Assembly (NCBI GenBank): GCA_905214995.1
Contig: CAJMOT010000029.1
Location: 1-21,708, forward strand
Length of the DNA stretch: 21,708 nt
Direction: 5' to 3'
From: an uncultured bacterium
GTDB taxonomy: Bacteria > Verrucomicrobiota > Verrucomicrobiia > Opitutales > Intestinicryptomonadaceae
Shown here: positions 1 to 8,520 of the stretch, piece by piece
How the letters are laid out: each line of letters begins with the position of its first letter
Numbering within the stretch: position 1 is the stretch's first letter
Made by a program: the position numbers and the translations under genes
Notes under the pieces: model-generated
The model's input: the letters and a program-made list of their open reading frames with translations, nothing else
The model's database searches: none
What the model was told of the DNA's origin: nothing

Positions 1-59
1 TGCCGGAGGCGTCCGCCCCCCTCGGGGCAATCCGGCGCGCCGCCGCCGCGCGCCCGCGT

Positions 60-1184
60 TCAGCGCAGGCGCGAATTTTTTGAGAATCCATCGAGCAACG
101 CTTTCAGGCGGGGATTGCCCAAATCCCTTTCCCTCTTGTTCACGTCGTCGGAGTGTTCGGGAGAAAATCCGTCATACGTCTCGCGAAAGGCGTGGTTTGC
201 CCAGCTCCACCCGCGCGACTCGAAAAATTCCATGCAGTCGCGCAGATACCGCCAGCCGTTCGGCGCCCAGCGGACGAGCCCGAATTCTCCCAAAAATATC
301 TTCGCCCCGTATTTGTCCTCAAAGTCCGTCACGGGCTTGAGCTCGCGCGCAATGTCGGCTTTTGAAAACTTTTCCGATGGATACTTTACCGTCCTGCCCG
401 CGCGCATGTCATCCATCGTGCTTCCCGAGTGTATTCCCTGGTGGGTGTACTCGTGGGGACGGTACATGTGAACGGAATACAAAATGTCTTTCATCGGAAA
501 CGGCTTCAAATCTTTAAACGACACCGGATTGTTCCAGCGGTCGCTCCCCACCACAAGCGGCTTGTCGGGGTCGATTTCCCTAATCGCCTTCGCCGCGGCA
601 TATTGGAGTTTCAGATAGTCAACCTCGGGATTCGGGCGCGCCTGAACGGGCTCGTTGACAATGTCGTATGCGAATATCGCCTTTTCGCCTTTGAACGCCC
701 GCGCGAGCCTCTTCCAGACTTCTACGAAATGCTCGGCGTACTCGGGCTCGTAAAACATCATCATGTTGTTGTCCTTGTCGACGCCGCCGGTCGGGGTGTG
801 CATTTCCACCACGATTTTTATGCCGTACTTGCGCGCGAGCCCGGCGAGATTCTTGAGCTTGGCGATTTCGCCGCCGATCCACCTGTCGTAGTCGGCCTTG
901 TCTCGGTTTTCGCCCGGGCGCTTGTAATTCCGGCTGATCTGCCAGCGGATGAGATTGGCGTTCCACGAAGCCAAATCCGCTATGTCCTTCTCGCCGTACT
1001 TGAAACACGACACGAGGTTCATGCCCCTCATTTTCGGCGCGTCCGCAACGGCGGGCGAATACTCCGCCTTAAAGCCGTCGGAAACTTCCGGAACGGGCTC
1101 GAAAACCTGCGCCGCAAGCGCGGCGGGAACGCACGCCGCGGCAAAAACTGCGGCAACTTTGAATAGAAAAATCGGCGCATTCAT
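60..1184 (-). CDS. Secreted glycoside hydrolase family 5 (cellulase-like) enzyme
   Basis: Predicted exported beta-glycanase or beta-glycosidase of 374 aa. Residues 1-25 form a signal peptide: short charged start, hydrophobic Ala-rich core, and an Ala-Leu-Ala-Ala cleavage region. The rest reads as a GH5 (beta/alpha)8 barrel. Arg80 in NLIRW and His129 in VEMHT match the conserved GH5 strand residues. YDIVNEP at 173-179 supplies the acid/base Glu178, SVHMYRP at 237-243 the conserved His/Tyr, and FLGEFG at 297-302 the nucleophile Glu300. Trp328 lies in the usual aromatic position near the active site. All expected catalytic residues are present, so the enzyme should be active, but the substrate (beta-glucan, mannan or other) cannot be read from sequence. 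The start is the ATG ahead of the signal peptide. No SD precedes it, and a good promoter lies so close that the transcript may be leaderless. The gene stands alone, divergent from secG. Confidence 0.9.
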   Translation of the reverse strand: MNAPIFLFKVAAVFAAACVPAALAAQVFEPVPEVSDGFKAEYSPAVADAPKMRGMNLVSCFKYGEKDIADLASWNANLIRWQISRNYKRPGENRDKADYDRWIGGEIAKLKNLAGLARKYGIKIVVEMHTPTGGVDKDNNMMMFYEPEYAEHFVEVWKRLARAFKGEKAIFAYDIVNEPVQARPNPEVDYLKLQYAAAKAIREIDPDKPLVVGSDRWNNPVSFKDLKPFPMKDILYSVHMYRPHEYTHQGIHSGSTMDDMRAGRTVKYPSEKFSKADIARELKPVTDFEDKYGAKIFLGEFGLVRWAPNGWRYLRDCMEFFESRGWSWANHAFRETYDGFSPEHSDDVNKRERDLGNPRLKALLDGFSKNSRLR

Positions 1185-1190
1185 ATGGCA

Positions 1191-1219
1191 ATGCTAATAA
1201 ACGCTTGCGGAAATGTCAA
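1191..1219 (-). promoter_or_regulatory. Predicted sigma70-type promoter of the GH5 gene
   Basis: Reading the minus strand, a perfect -35 TTGACA (1219-1214) is followed after exactly 17 nt by TAGCAT (1196-1191), which matches four of six -10 positions. The expected transcription start, about 7 nt after the -10, falls on or next to the A of the GH5 start codon at 1184. There is therefore almost no room for a 5' untranslated region, which agrees with the missing SD. Confidence 0.6.
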
Positions 1220-1384
1220 ACCATCGCAGGCTTTCTCCCGAAAAAAATGGCGGCGTGCGCCGCGGCAGCGGCCGCGATATGCGAAAATGCCCACTGGAAT
1301 CAAGCCCGACGATTGAGATTTGGCCGCTCTCCGGCGCGCAAATGCGCGCTCTAATGGAGAACATTGCCGCGAAGGGGGGTCCCG

Positions 1385-1417
1385 TCCATTGCAATGGATG
1401 CCGGTTTCAAAACGGCA
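1385..1417. promoter_or_regulatory. Perfect 14-bp palindrome next to a short hairpin upstream of secG
   Basis: TCCATTGCAATGGA at 1385-1398 is its own reverse complement. It is followed without a gap by TGCCG (1399-1403), a 9-nt loop and CGGCA (1413-1417). The pair lies about 110 nt before the secG start and 200 nt from the GH5 start. A perfect palindrome of this size is what a dimeric repressor would bind, but no regulator is encoded nearby and the role is unproven. Confidence 0.35.
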
Positions 1418-1528
1418 GACGCCTCCGCGGGCTCCCCGCCCGCGCGCATTCGCCCGATAAAAAAGTGTTGATAAAGCCGAATTTTCAATCAAACTGTGCG
1501 CTTTTAATCGAATCGGAGAATTTTATAA

Positions 1529-1969
1529 ATGAGTTCCATTCTTATAGGATTGTTCACGCTTATCCTCATCATCGTGTGCCTGCTGCTGGTGCTGGTGATT
1601 CTCATGCAGCGTCCCAACGCAAATTCCGGAATGGGCGCCAGCCTCGGCGGAGGCGCGGCGGAGAGCGTATTCGGCGGCGAGACCACCAATGTCCTCACAA
1701 AGGCGACCGTAAAGCTTTGCGTGCTGTTTTTCGCCATATCGGCGGGGCTCTATCTCGGCTACATCTATTCGTCCTCCGGCAAGCCCCAGATGCAAAAGGT
1801 GCCCTCGATAGTGGCGGTGGCGCCTGATGAGCAAAAAGACGGCGCAAAAAAACCCAATCCGCTCGAGGCGATAGCCGAAGAAGCAAAACCCTCCGAACAA
1901 AAGGCGGACGCAGCCAAACCCGCGCAAAACGCGCCCGCTGCCGCGCCCAAACCCGCCGAGAAGAAATAG
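1529..1969 (+). CDS. secG: Preprotein translocase subunit SecG
   Basis: SecG is the small accessory subunit of the SecYEG inner-membrane channel; it helps SecA-driven export of unfolded preproteins. The 146-aa product has two membrane segments, at about residues 4-25 and 60-80. Between them is the family signature: VILMQRP at 23-29, a Gly-rich cytosolic loop (GASLGGGAAESVFGG, 36-50) and the TNVLTKAT run at 53-60. Residues 90-146 form an unusual hydrophilic tail rich in Ala, Pro, Lys and Glu, so the protein is longer than the roughly 110 aa of Escherichia coli SecG. The start is supported by GGAGA at 1515-1519, 9 nt upstream. It opens a ten-gene plus-strand run, and the next gene begins 4 nt after its stop, so the two are probably co-translated. 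Confidence 0.93.
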   Translation: MSSILIGLFTLILIIVCLLLVLVILMQRPNANSGMGASLGGGAAESVFGGETTNVLTKATVKLCVLFFAISAGLYLGYIYSSSGKPQMQKVPSIVAVAPDEQKDGAKKPNPLEAIAEEAKPSEQKADAAKPAQNAPAAAPKPAEKK

Positions 1970-1973
1970 CGGT

Positions 1974-2825
1974 ATGCGCAGGCTCTTTGCTGCAACGGTG
2001 GGCGCTCTCGCGGCGCTCATTTTTGTTTTAAGCTCCCCCGCCGCCCCGCGCGGCGGGGTAGACACGAACACCGTGCGCGCGCTCACAAAAGACGCGGCTG
2101 CGGAAATGTGGGCGGAATTTTCGCGCTCCGGAATCGCCGGAGACTATTGCTTGGAGTTTTCCATAGCCCACCGCCCGCGCCGCGGAGAGGAAACCCGCGC
2201 GTTCGGCGAAATCTTCGGCTCGAAAACTCCCGAGGGGTTCGACGTCACGCGCGTGAGAATTTTCACCCGAAAATCCCCCGACGGCGCGCCCGTGTGCGCC
2301 GCGGACTTCATACTCGAAAACGACCCCGCCTCCCCGCGCGTATACAGGGTGGAAAACGGAAAGGCGCGCGAGGTTCCCCGCGCGGACTGGACAAAGCCCT
2401 TTGTCGACGGCTTTATATACTCGCCCTTCGACCTGCTCATGCCCTACAAATTCTGGAGGCCGAAATACGACGGCCCGGGCAGAATCGGTCAGGCGGTTCA
2501 CTTTTTCAGGCTCGACCCGCCCGAAGGCGCGCAGGGGACGGTCGGCGCCGTCAGGCTCGCGCTCTCGCGGGAGTTTTCCTCGCCCGTGCAGGCGCAGGTT
2601 CTGGGCGCGGACTCCCTGCCGGCAAAGACGCTGAAGCTCGCTTCCGTGAAAAAAATCGGCCCCCGCTGGATAATGCGCGAGGCCGAACTGCGCGACGAAT
2701 CCACCCGCGACAAGGACATTTTGCGCTTCCTGTCGGTCAACTTTTCCGAGAAAATTCCCGCCTCGGCCTTCGACGCGCGCTCTCCCGAGCCGCAGCCCAA
2801 AAAACCCGCGATGGAAAAAATTTGA
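1974..2825 (+). CDS. Exported LolA-like protein (outer-membrane lipoprotein-sorting family)
   Basis: 283-aa predicted periplasmic protein. Residues 1-25 are a signal peptide (MRRLF start, hydrophobic core, Ser-Pro-Ala-Ala end) with no lipobox Cys. The body looks like the LolA/TP0789-type half-barrel fold that carries lipoproteins or other lipids. The clearest part is near the C-terminus: GPRWIMREAELRDEST at about 229-244, then a strand ending VNFSEKIPASAFDAR at about 255-269, the usual ending 'precise description of residue change, then site, then Pro/Phe'. The middle (FIYSPFDLLMPYKFW, about 147-161) also fits. The assignment rests on pattern and was not searched. The start overlaps the secG region closely (stop at 1969, ATG at 1974), which suggests translational coupling of two envelope-export genes. 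An alternative is a Verrucomicrobia-specific exported protein with a similar fold. Confidence 0.6.
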   Translation: MRRLFAATVGALAALIFVLSSPAAPRGGVDTNTVRALTKDAAAEMWAEFSRSGIAGDYCLEFSIAHRPRRGEETRAFGEIFGSKTPEGFDVTRVRIFTRKSPDGAPVCAADFILENDPASPRVYRVENGKAREVPRADWTKPFVDGFIYSPFDLLMPYKFWRPKYDGPGRIGQAVHFFRLDPPEGAQGTVGAVRLALSREFSSPVQAQVLGADSLPAKTLKLASVKKIGPRWIMREAELRDESTRDKDILRFLSVNFSEKIPASAFDARSPEPQPKKPAMEKI

Positions 2826-2885
2826 AAAAAACCCTTTTGCCGCGCGCAAAAACTTCCGAAAGCATTGCAGGCGGCATTTCGCAAT

Positions 2886-3998
2886 ATGGATCCAAGATAC
2901 TCAAAACTCGCAAAGACCCTCTGCGGGCATTCCGCAAAAATCGCGCAGGGCGAACATGTGCTGCTCGACCTATCCGAAACGCCCGCCGAGATGGCGGAGG
3001 CGCTCATCGCCGAAATCTCCGCGCGCGGCGCATACCCGCACGCCGAAATCTCGAACCCGCGCATAAGCCGCGCCCTCGCGCTCGCGGCAACTCCCGAAAG
3101 GCTCGCGGTCGCGGCCGAATGCGCGCTTGAAAAAATCAAAAAAATGGACGCTTACATCGCCATACGCGGAGCGGCCAACATATTTGAAAACTCCGACGTG
3201 CCCCAGGCGAACATGGCGAAAATCGCCGCCGCGATGAAACCCGCTGTGGACTGGAGGGTTAATAAAACCAAGTGGGTGGTGTTGCGCTGGCCGACGCCGG
3301 CGATGGCTCAGCAGGCGCAGATGAGCTCGGAGGCTTTCGAGGACTTCTACTTCCGCGTCTGCACTATGGACTACGACAGAATGGAGGAGGGCATGGAGGC
3401 CGCCCGCAGGCTGATGGAATCGGCGGACAAAGTTCACATAACCGGCCCGGGGACGGATTTGAGTTTCTCCATAAAGTCAATGCCGGCCATACCGTGCGGC
3501 GGACAGTACAATATTCCCGACGGCGAAATCTTCACCGCCCCCGTCCGCGACTCCGTGGAGGGGACGGTTTCGTACAACGCGCCCACCGTGTATAACGGCA
3601 TATCTTTCGACTCCATAACGCTGACATTTGAAAAGGGCAAAATCGCAGACGCCATGGCCGGCGCGAAAACCGCGGCGCTCAAAAAAATCCTTTCGAGCGA
3701 CGAGGGAGCGTCGCGCATAGGCGAATTTGCGATGGGCTTCAACCCGCACATAACCTTCCCAATGCGCGACATACTCTTCGACGAGAAAATCGCGGGCTCC
3801 TTCCACTTCACGCCCGGCCAGGCGTACGAAAACGCCGACAACGGCAACCGCTCGCGCATACACTGGGACATGGTGTGCATACAGACGCCGGAGTGGGGCG
3901 GCGGCGAAATAAGCTTCGACGGGAAGGTCGTCCGCAGGGACGGGCTGTTCGTCGGGGAGGGAATCGAAAAGCTAAACCCGCAGTATCTGCTCGGATGA
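2886..3998 (+). CDS. M29-family metal-dependent aminopeptidase
   Basis: Cytoplasmic aminopeptidase of the thermophilic M29 family (AmpS/PepS/aminopeptidase T), which removes N-terminal residues from peptides using a two-metal centre. From the ATG at 2886 the protein is 370 aa. The expected ligands are all visible: Glu225 in VEGTVSY, Glu280 in IGEFAMG, His307 in SFHFTPGQAY with Tyr314, and His326 and Asp328 in RIHWDM. The N-terminal half (YSKLAKTLCGHSAKIAQGEHVLL) fits the family opening. A TTG start at 2865 would add seven residues; I prefer the ATG because family members begin just before the KLA segment. It is somewhat shorter than the usual 400-410 aa. It follows the LolA-like gene by 60 nt and precedes the pseudouridine synthase by 10 nt, so it probably sits in the same transcript. 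The natural substrate is unknown. Confidence 0.88.
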   Translation: MDPRYSKLAKTLCGHSAKIAQGEHVLLDLSETPAEMAEALIAEISARGAYPHAEISNPRISRALALAATPERLAVAAECALEKIKKMDAYIAIRGAANIFENSDVPQANMAKIAAAMKPAVDWRVNKTKWVVLRWPTPAMAQQAQMSSEAFEDFYFRVCTMDYDRMEEGMEAARRLMESADKVHITGPGTDLSFSIKSMPAIPCGGQYNIPDGEIFTAPVRDSVEGTVSYNAPTVYNGISFDSITLTFEKGKIADAMAGAKTAALKKILSSDEGASRIGEFAMGFNPHITFPMRDILFDEKIAGSFHFTPGQAYENADNGNRSRIHWDMVCIQTPEWGGGEISFDGKVVRRDGLFVGEGIEKLNPQYLLG

Positions 3999-4008
3999 CG
4001 CGCTGAAA

Positions 4009-4962
4009 ATGCCGGAACGCCTCACATACGTCCACCCCGACGGGTCGGAGCCCACGCGCGCAGACAAGGCGCTCGCCTCGTTCCTGTCGGGCAGGATTTC
4101 GCGCTCGCGGCTGCTTGTGAGCTTTTCGGAAGGCAAGGTCATGATGGGCGGAAAACCAGTCGAAAAAAAGCTGCTTCTGCGCGCGGGGGACGCGCTCGAA
4201 GTCGAGCTCCCCGACCCCCCGCCCGACCGCGTGGAGCCCGCCGACATACCGGTTGAAATACTCTACGAAGACGATGACGTCGCAGCCGTAAACAAGCCCG
4301 CGGGAATGACCGTCCATCCGGGCAGCGGGACGGGCCCCGACACCCTCGCGCACGCGATGCTCTCGCACTGCACATTAAGCCTCGCGGGAGGGGCAATGCG
4401 CCCGGGCATAGTCCACCGCCTCGACAAGGAAACTTCCGGCGCGATGGTGCTCGCCAAGACCGACAGGGCGTACTACGCCCTCGTGAAGCTGTTTTCGGAA
4501 CGCGAAATCGACAAGGAATACGCCGCGCTAATCGCCGGAGTTCCGACAGTCCGCAGCGGCTGCATAAAAAAGAACATCGGCCGCCACCCCGCCTTCCGCA
4601 CAAAAATGTGCGTGTGCGACGCCCCCCTCGGGCGCGACGCGCACACCGAATGGTTCGTAGAGGAAAAGTTCGGCGCAAAGGCCGCCCTCGTGCGGTGCAA
4701 GATATTCACTGGCAGAACCCACCAGATACGCGTCCACATGTCGGATCTCGGCTTCCCCATAATGGGCGATTACGCCTACAAATTCCAGAAGAACAAATTT
4801 CGGGAGATCGAGCCGCCCGCGCGCGTGATGCTGCACGCCCGCCGGCTGCGCCTGCCCCACCCCGTCCGAAAGGGGGAGGTAATCGACGTGACCGCCCCGC
4901 CGCCGGACGACTTCAAAAAGCTTGCCCAAACCCTGCGGGAAACATACGGTTTTGAAGGATAG
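4009..4962 (+). CDS. rluD: RluD-family 23S rRNA pseudouridine synthase
   Basis: Converts specific uridines in large-subunit rRNA to pseudouridine during ribosome assembly. The 317-aa product has an N-terminal S4 RNA-binding domain (about 17-75; ADKALASFLSGRISRSRL) and the RluA/RluC/RluD catalytic domain. The signature RPGIVHRLDKETSGAMVLAK lies at 131-150 with the catalytic Asp139. A second conserved stretch, FTGRTHQIRVHM, is at 233-244. Length and domain order match RluD rather than the shorter RluA. Which uridines it modifies cannot be told, since RluC and RluD share this architecture. No SD is seen before the ATG, which lies 10 nt after the aminopeptidase stop. It ends 2 nt before metY, and the end of its coding sequence supplies the metY ribosome-binding site. 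Confidence 0.88.
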   Translation: MPERLTYVHPDGSEPTRADKALASFLSGRISRSRLLVSFSEGKVMMGGKPVEKKLLLRAGDALEVELPDPPPDRVEPADIPVEILYEDDDVAAVNKPAGMTVHPGSGTGPDTLAHAMLSHCTLSLAGGAMRPGIVHRLDKETSGAMVLAKTDRAYYALVKLFSEREIDKEYAALIAGVPTVRSGCIKKNIGRHPAFRTKMCVCDAPLGRDAHTEWFVEEKFGAKAALVRCKIFTGRTHQIRVHMSDLGFPIMGDYAYKFQKNKFREIEPPARVMLHARRLRLPHPVRKGEVIDVTAPPPDDFKKLAQTLRETYGFEG

Positions 4963-4964
4963 CA

Positions 4965-6242
4965 ATGAAAAAGAATCCGCACATAGAAACGCTCGCCGTG
5001 CAGGCGGGCTGGGAGCCCAAAAACGGCGAGCCGCGCGTGGCGCCCATCGCCCAGAGCACGACGTTCAAGTACGACACAGCCGAAGAGCTCGCCAGGCTCT
5101 TCGACCTCGAAATTCCGGGGCACTTCTACACGCGCCTCTCCAACCCCACGGTGGAGGTTCTCGAAAAGAAAATGGCGGCCCTCGAGGGCGGCGCGGGCGC
5201 GATAGCGTGCTCGAGCGGCCAAAGCGCGACCTCCATACTCGTGATGAACCTGTGCGAAGCGGGCGACCATATAGTGAGCGCGGAAACCATCTACGGCGGA
5301 ACCTCCAACCTGCTCGCGCACTCCTTTAAAAAATTCGGGGTAGAGACGACGTTCGTAGACCAAAACGCCCCCGAGGATGAAATTTTCGCGGCGGTGCGCC
5401 CCAACACCAAGCTGATTTTCGGGGAAAGCCTGTCCAACCCGGGCGTAAAAGTTCTCGACTTTGAAAAATTCGCGCGCGTCGCCCGCCGCGCGGGGATCCC
5501 GTTCGCGGTAGACAACACCTTCCCAACGCCGTGCCTCTGCCGCCCGTTCGACCACGGCGCGAACATCGTCACCCACAGCCTCTCCAAATACGCCGACGGG
5601 CACGCGTGCAGCCTCGGCGGAATAGTGGTTGACAAGGGCGACTTCGACTACGAAGCCTCCGGCAAATTCCCGGGGCTCGCGACCCCCGACGAGAGCTACC
5701 ACGGGCTCGTCTACACAAAAGCGTTCGGGAATCTCGCCTTCACCGCAAAAGCGCGCGCGCACGTCATGCGCGACTTCGGAATGATGATTTCGCCAATGAA
5801 CGCGTGGCTTACGAACATGAATCTCGAAACGCTGCCGCTCAGAATGCAAAAGCACAGCGAAAACGGCATGAAGCTCGCCGAATACCTGGCATCGCACCCG
5901 AAAGTCGAATGGGTCGAATACCCCGGGCTGCCGGGCTCTTCCGAAGCGGAACTCGCAAAAAAATATCTGAAAGCCTGCGGGGGCGTTATGACTTTCGGCC
6001 CGAAAGGCGGGCGGAAGGCCGCGGAAAAGCTGCTCAACTCGCTCGAGCTCGCCGCCCTCGTAATCCACGTCGCCGACGCGCGCACGGGCGTCCTGCACCC
6101 CGCGAGCACGACCCATAGGCAGCTCTCCGACGAGGAGCAGCGGGCGACGGGAATCCTCCCCGAGCTCATCAGGGTATCCGTCGGCCTGGAGCACATAGAC
6201 GACATAATCGCCGACTTTGAGCAGGCTCTCGCGAAAATCTGA
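4965..6242 (+). CDS. metY: O-acetylhomoserine sulfhydrylase (MetY)
   Basis: PLP enzyme of the Cys/Met-metabolism family. It condenses O-acetylhomoserine with sulfide to give homocysteine, the direct-sulfhydrylation route to methionine. The 425-aa length fits MetY better than cystathionine gamma-synthase (about 380-390 aa). Seen motifs: FYTRLSNPTVEVLEKKMAALEGG-type opening at about 54-76, SSGQSA at 83-88, the PLP-binding AVDNTF at 181-186, and THSLSKYADGH at 203-213 with Lys208 forming the Schiff base. A C-terminal HPASTTHRQLS segment is the usual substrate-carboxylate loop, and IRVSVGLEHIDDI closes the domain. GAAGGA-like SD (AAGGA, 4955-4959) lies inside the end of rluD, giving tight coupling. 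The partner gene metX is 3.5 kb downstream in the same run, separated by ppk1 and the HtrA-like gene. No SAM riboswitch could fit, as the gap to rluD is 2 nt. Confidence 0.9.
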   Translation: MKKNPHIETLAVQAGWEPKNGEPRVAPIAQSTTFKYDTAEELARLFDLEIPGHFYTRLSNPTVEVLEKKMAALEGGAGAIACSSGQSATSILVMNLCEAGDHIVSAETIYGGTSNLLAHSFKKFGVETTFVDQNAPEDEIFAAVRPNTKLIFGESLSNPGVKVLDFEKFARVARRAGIPFAVDNTFPTPCLCRPFDHGANIVTHSLSKYADGHACSLGGIVVDKGDFDYEASGKFPGLATPDESYHGLVYTKAFGNLAFTAKARAHVMRDFGMMISPMNAWLTNMNLETLPLRMQKHSENGMKLAEYLASHPKVEWVEYPGLPGSSEAELAKKYLKACGGVMTFGPKGGRKAAEKLLNSLELAALVIHVADARTGVLHPASTTHRQLSDEEQRATGILPELIRVSVGLEHIDDIIADFEQALAKI

Positions 6243-6423
6243 CGCTTTTCGCACGCATTCCTAACGCGCGCGCGGTATCCCGAAAATGCGCTGCGCGCGC
6301 TGCCCTCGGAAAATTCGCAACGCCCGCCGACGCCGCGAATTTGAACTTATGCGGCGCGAAATCGTCTCAATTTCCGACCGCGCGCGGGCATTGCCTTTCC
6401 GCGAGATCTCCAAAGAAAACGAC

Positions 6424-8520
6424 ATGAAATCAGCCCAACACTGCGAAAACAAGTACTTCAACAGGGAGCTCAGCTGGCTCGCCTTCAACAGAAGGGTGCT
6501 AAACCTGTGCTCCGAGCCCTCGTTTCCCGTCCTCGAAAGGCTCAGGTTTCTCTCGATAGTCAGCAACAACCTCGACGAGTTCTTTGAAATCCGCGTGGCT
6601 GGCCTCGAACAGCAGCTCGAGTCCGGCGTTCCGGAGGTCGGCTTCGACGGGCTCGGCCCGCGCGAGCAGCTGCGCCGCATAAGCGAGATCACCTCCGCTA
6701 TGAACGACGACGAATACCGCGTGTGGGCAACCGAAATCATGCCCGCCCTGCGGAGGGAAAAAATCTTTTTCAAGACCCCGAAGGAGTGCTCCGCCGCTGA
6801 AAAGGCGTGGCTGAAAGAATATTTCGACAACAACATCTACCCCGCCCTCACGCCGCTGGCGGTGGATCCCGCCCACCCCTTCCCCCACTTGCGCAACAAA
6901 GGCCTGTACGTGCTGCTGCAAATCGCCAACCCCGCCGTCAAGCGCGCGCCGAGCGACATCGCCATAGTGCCGATTCCCCCCATTCTGCCGCGCTTCATAA
7001 AAATGGACAATTTCGGCAAGGAGGGCGAAAACCGCTTCGCGTACCTCAGCGACACCGTGAAATATTTCGCCGAAGAGCTCTTCCCGGGCTACAAGGTGCG
7101 CAACGCCGCGATATTCAGGATCACCAGAAACTCCGACCTCTACTTCGACGAGGAGGAGACGGAAAACCTTTTGCAGACCATAGAAAACGAGCTTCACAAC
7201 CGCAGGAAGGGGGCGGCGGTGAGGCTCGAAATCGAAAGCTGCGTCAGCGAGACCGCCCTTAGGGAGCTCGTCGCGGCGATAGACCTCGACGGCGCGTTTG
7301 TCTATAAAATTTCCGGCAGCCCGCTCAACCTCGCGCGCCTCGCCGCCGCCTACGACATGATAGAGCGCCCCGACCTCAAATTCCCGCCCTTCAAGCCGTA
7401 CACGCCCCAGTGCTTCAAGAACTGCGACGACATATTCGCCGTAATCCGCGAGCGCGACAGGATGCTCCACCACCCCTACGACAGCTTCTCGCCGGTGGAG
7501 GACTTCGTATCCGCCGCGGCCGACGACCCAAAGACGCTCGCAATAAAGATGACCCTATACCGCACCGGCAAGGGTTCGCCCGTTGTGAACTCCCTCAAAA
7601 GGGCGGCGGCCAACGGCAAGCAGGTGACGGTTCTCATAGAGCTCAAGGCGCGCTTCGACGAGGAAAATAACATCCAGTGGGCGCGCGAGCTCGAAGAATG
7701 CGGCGTGCACGTCCTCTACGGTATAGTGGGCTACAAGACGCACTGCAAGACGTGCCTTATCGTCAGGAGGGAGGACGACGGAAAGCTGCGCCGCTACGCG
7801 CATCTGGGAACCGGCAACTACAATTCCAAGACGGCGAAGTGCTACACCGACATTTCCCTGTTCACCGCAAACGCCGAAATCGCCTCCGAGGTCGCCGATC
7901 TCTTCAACACGCTCACCGGCAAGGTGCTCGACCCCAAGTTTAAGAAGCTGTGGGTGGCGCCATTCTGTTTCCACTCAAAATTCATAGGCCTCGTGGAGCG
8001 CGAGATATCCCACGCCAAGGCGGGCAAAAAGGCGCGCATAATAATAAAGGTAAACTCCCTGATAGAGCAGTCTTCGATAGACGCGCTCTACCGCGCCTCG
8101 AATGCGGGGGTGAAAATCGACCTCATCGTGCGCGGGATATGCGGGCTCGTGCCGGGCGTAAAAAATATGAGCGAAAACATCTCCGTGCGCAGCATCGTGG
8201 GGGTATACCTCGAACACAGCCGGATATACTACTTTGAAAACGGGGGCAGCCCGGAAGTGTTCGCCGGCAGCGGCGACATCATGACGCGCAATATGTTCAA
8301 GCGGATCGAGTGCATTTTCCCCGTGGAGGATCCGGACATAAGGGAGAGAATCTGCGGCGAAATCCTATCCGGAATGCTCGCGGACAACAAGTTCGCCACG
8401 TTCCTGCACTCCAACGGCGCCTACTACAAGCGCGAGATTCCCGACGGCGAGCCTCCGTTTTCATGCCAGGAACATTTCTGCGCCCTGAGCGTCGAAAGGG
8501 AGGGAATGCACGCGGTCTGA
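6424..8520 (+). CDS. ppk1: Polyphosphate kinase 1
   Basis: Makes inorganic polyphosphate from ATP by reversible phosphate transfer through a phosphohistidine; usually membrane-associated. From the ATG at 6424 it is 698 aa, normal for PPK1. The N-domain opens with YFNRELSWLAFNRRVL at 11-26 and SNNLDEFFEIRVAG at 47-60. The head domain contains HPFPHLRNKG at 151-160. The catalytic core has the phospholipase-D-like fold with IKMTLYRTG at 374-382, KARFDEENNIQWA at 408-420, and RYAHLGTGNYN at 457-467, where His460 aligns with the autophosphorylated His435 of the E. coli enzyme. EHSR at 597-600 supplies the second conserved His. The frame stays open back to 6286, but that would add 46 Arg-rich residues without family resemblance, so the internal ATG is preferred. 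No clear SD. The 181-nt gap after metY leaves room for its own promoter, though I see none I trust. Confidence 0.92.
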   Translation: MKSAQHCENKYFNRELSWLAFNRRVLNLCSEPSFPVLERLRFLSIVSNNLDEFFEIRVAGLEQQLESGVPEVGFDGLGPREQLRRISEITSAMNDDEYRVWATEIMPALRREKIFFKTPKECSAAEKAWLKEYFDNNIYPALTPLAVDPAHPFPHLRNKGLYVLLQIANPAVKRAPSDIAIVPIPPILPRFIKMDNFGKEGENRFAYLSDTVKYFAEELFPGYKVRNAAIFRITRNSDLYFDEEETENLLQTIENELHNRRKGAAVRLEIESCVSETALRELVAAIDLDGAFVYKISGSPLNLARLAAAYDMIERPDLKFPPFKPYTPQCFKNCDDIFAVIRERDRMLHHPYDSFSPVEDFVSAAADDPKTLAIKMTLYRTGKGSPVVNSLKRAAANGKQVTVLIELKARFDEENNIQWARELEECGVHVLYGIVGYKTHCKTCLIVRREDDGKLRRYAHLGTGNYNSKTAKCYTDISLFTANAEIASEVADLFNTLTGKVLDPKFKKLWVAPFCFHSKFIGLVEREISHAKAGKKARIIIKVNSLIEQSSIDALYRASNAGVKIDLIVRGICGLVPGVKNMSENISVRSIVGVYLEHSRIYYFENGGSPEVFAGSGDIMTRNMFKRIECIFPVEDPDIRERICGEILSGMLADNKFATFLHSNGAYYKREIPDGEPPFSCQEHFCALSVEREGMHAV

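Larger units (their letters stand above)
1185..1528. other. Divergent intergenic region between the GH5 gene and secG
   Basis: This 344-bp gap has no convincing gene; the short ORFs on both strands have no recognisable content. The left end carries the GH5 promoter. The middle carries a GCGCGC-AAAT-GCGCGC inverted repeat, a 14-bp palindrome (1385-1398) and an adjacent hairpin (1399-1417). The last 90 bp are AT-richer and should contain the secG promoter. The best candidate, TTTTCA at 1482-1487 and TTTAAT at 1503-1508, has an unusually short 15-nt spacer, so I do not call it. Confidence 0.6.

Noticed and set aside
1..59. Terminator for the GH5 gene at the left edge
   Set aside because: The possible GCCGGA/TCCGGC pairing is weak, widely spaced and lacks a T-run; the edge is too short to judge.
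1185..1213. LacI-type operator near the GH5 promoter (AAGCGTTT)
   Set aside because: Only a partial half-site resemblance with no symmetrical second half.
1399..1417. T-arm-like hairpin that could suggest a tRNA
   Set aside because: The loop is 9 nt rather than 7, and no acceptor or anticodon stem can be paired around it.
4776..6254. 492-codon minus-strand frame opposite rluD and metY
   Set aside because: It is antisense to two well-identified genes. Long opposite frames are expected in GC-rich DNA and the translation has no family features.
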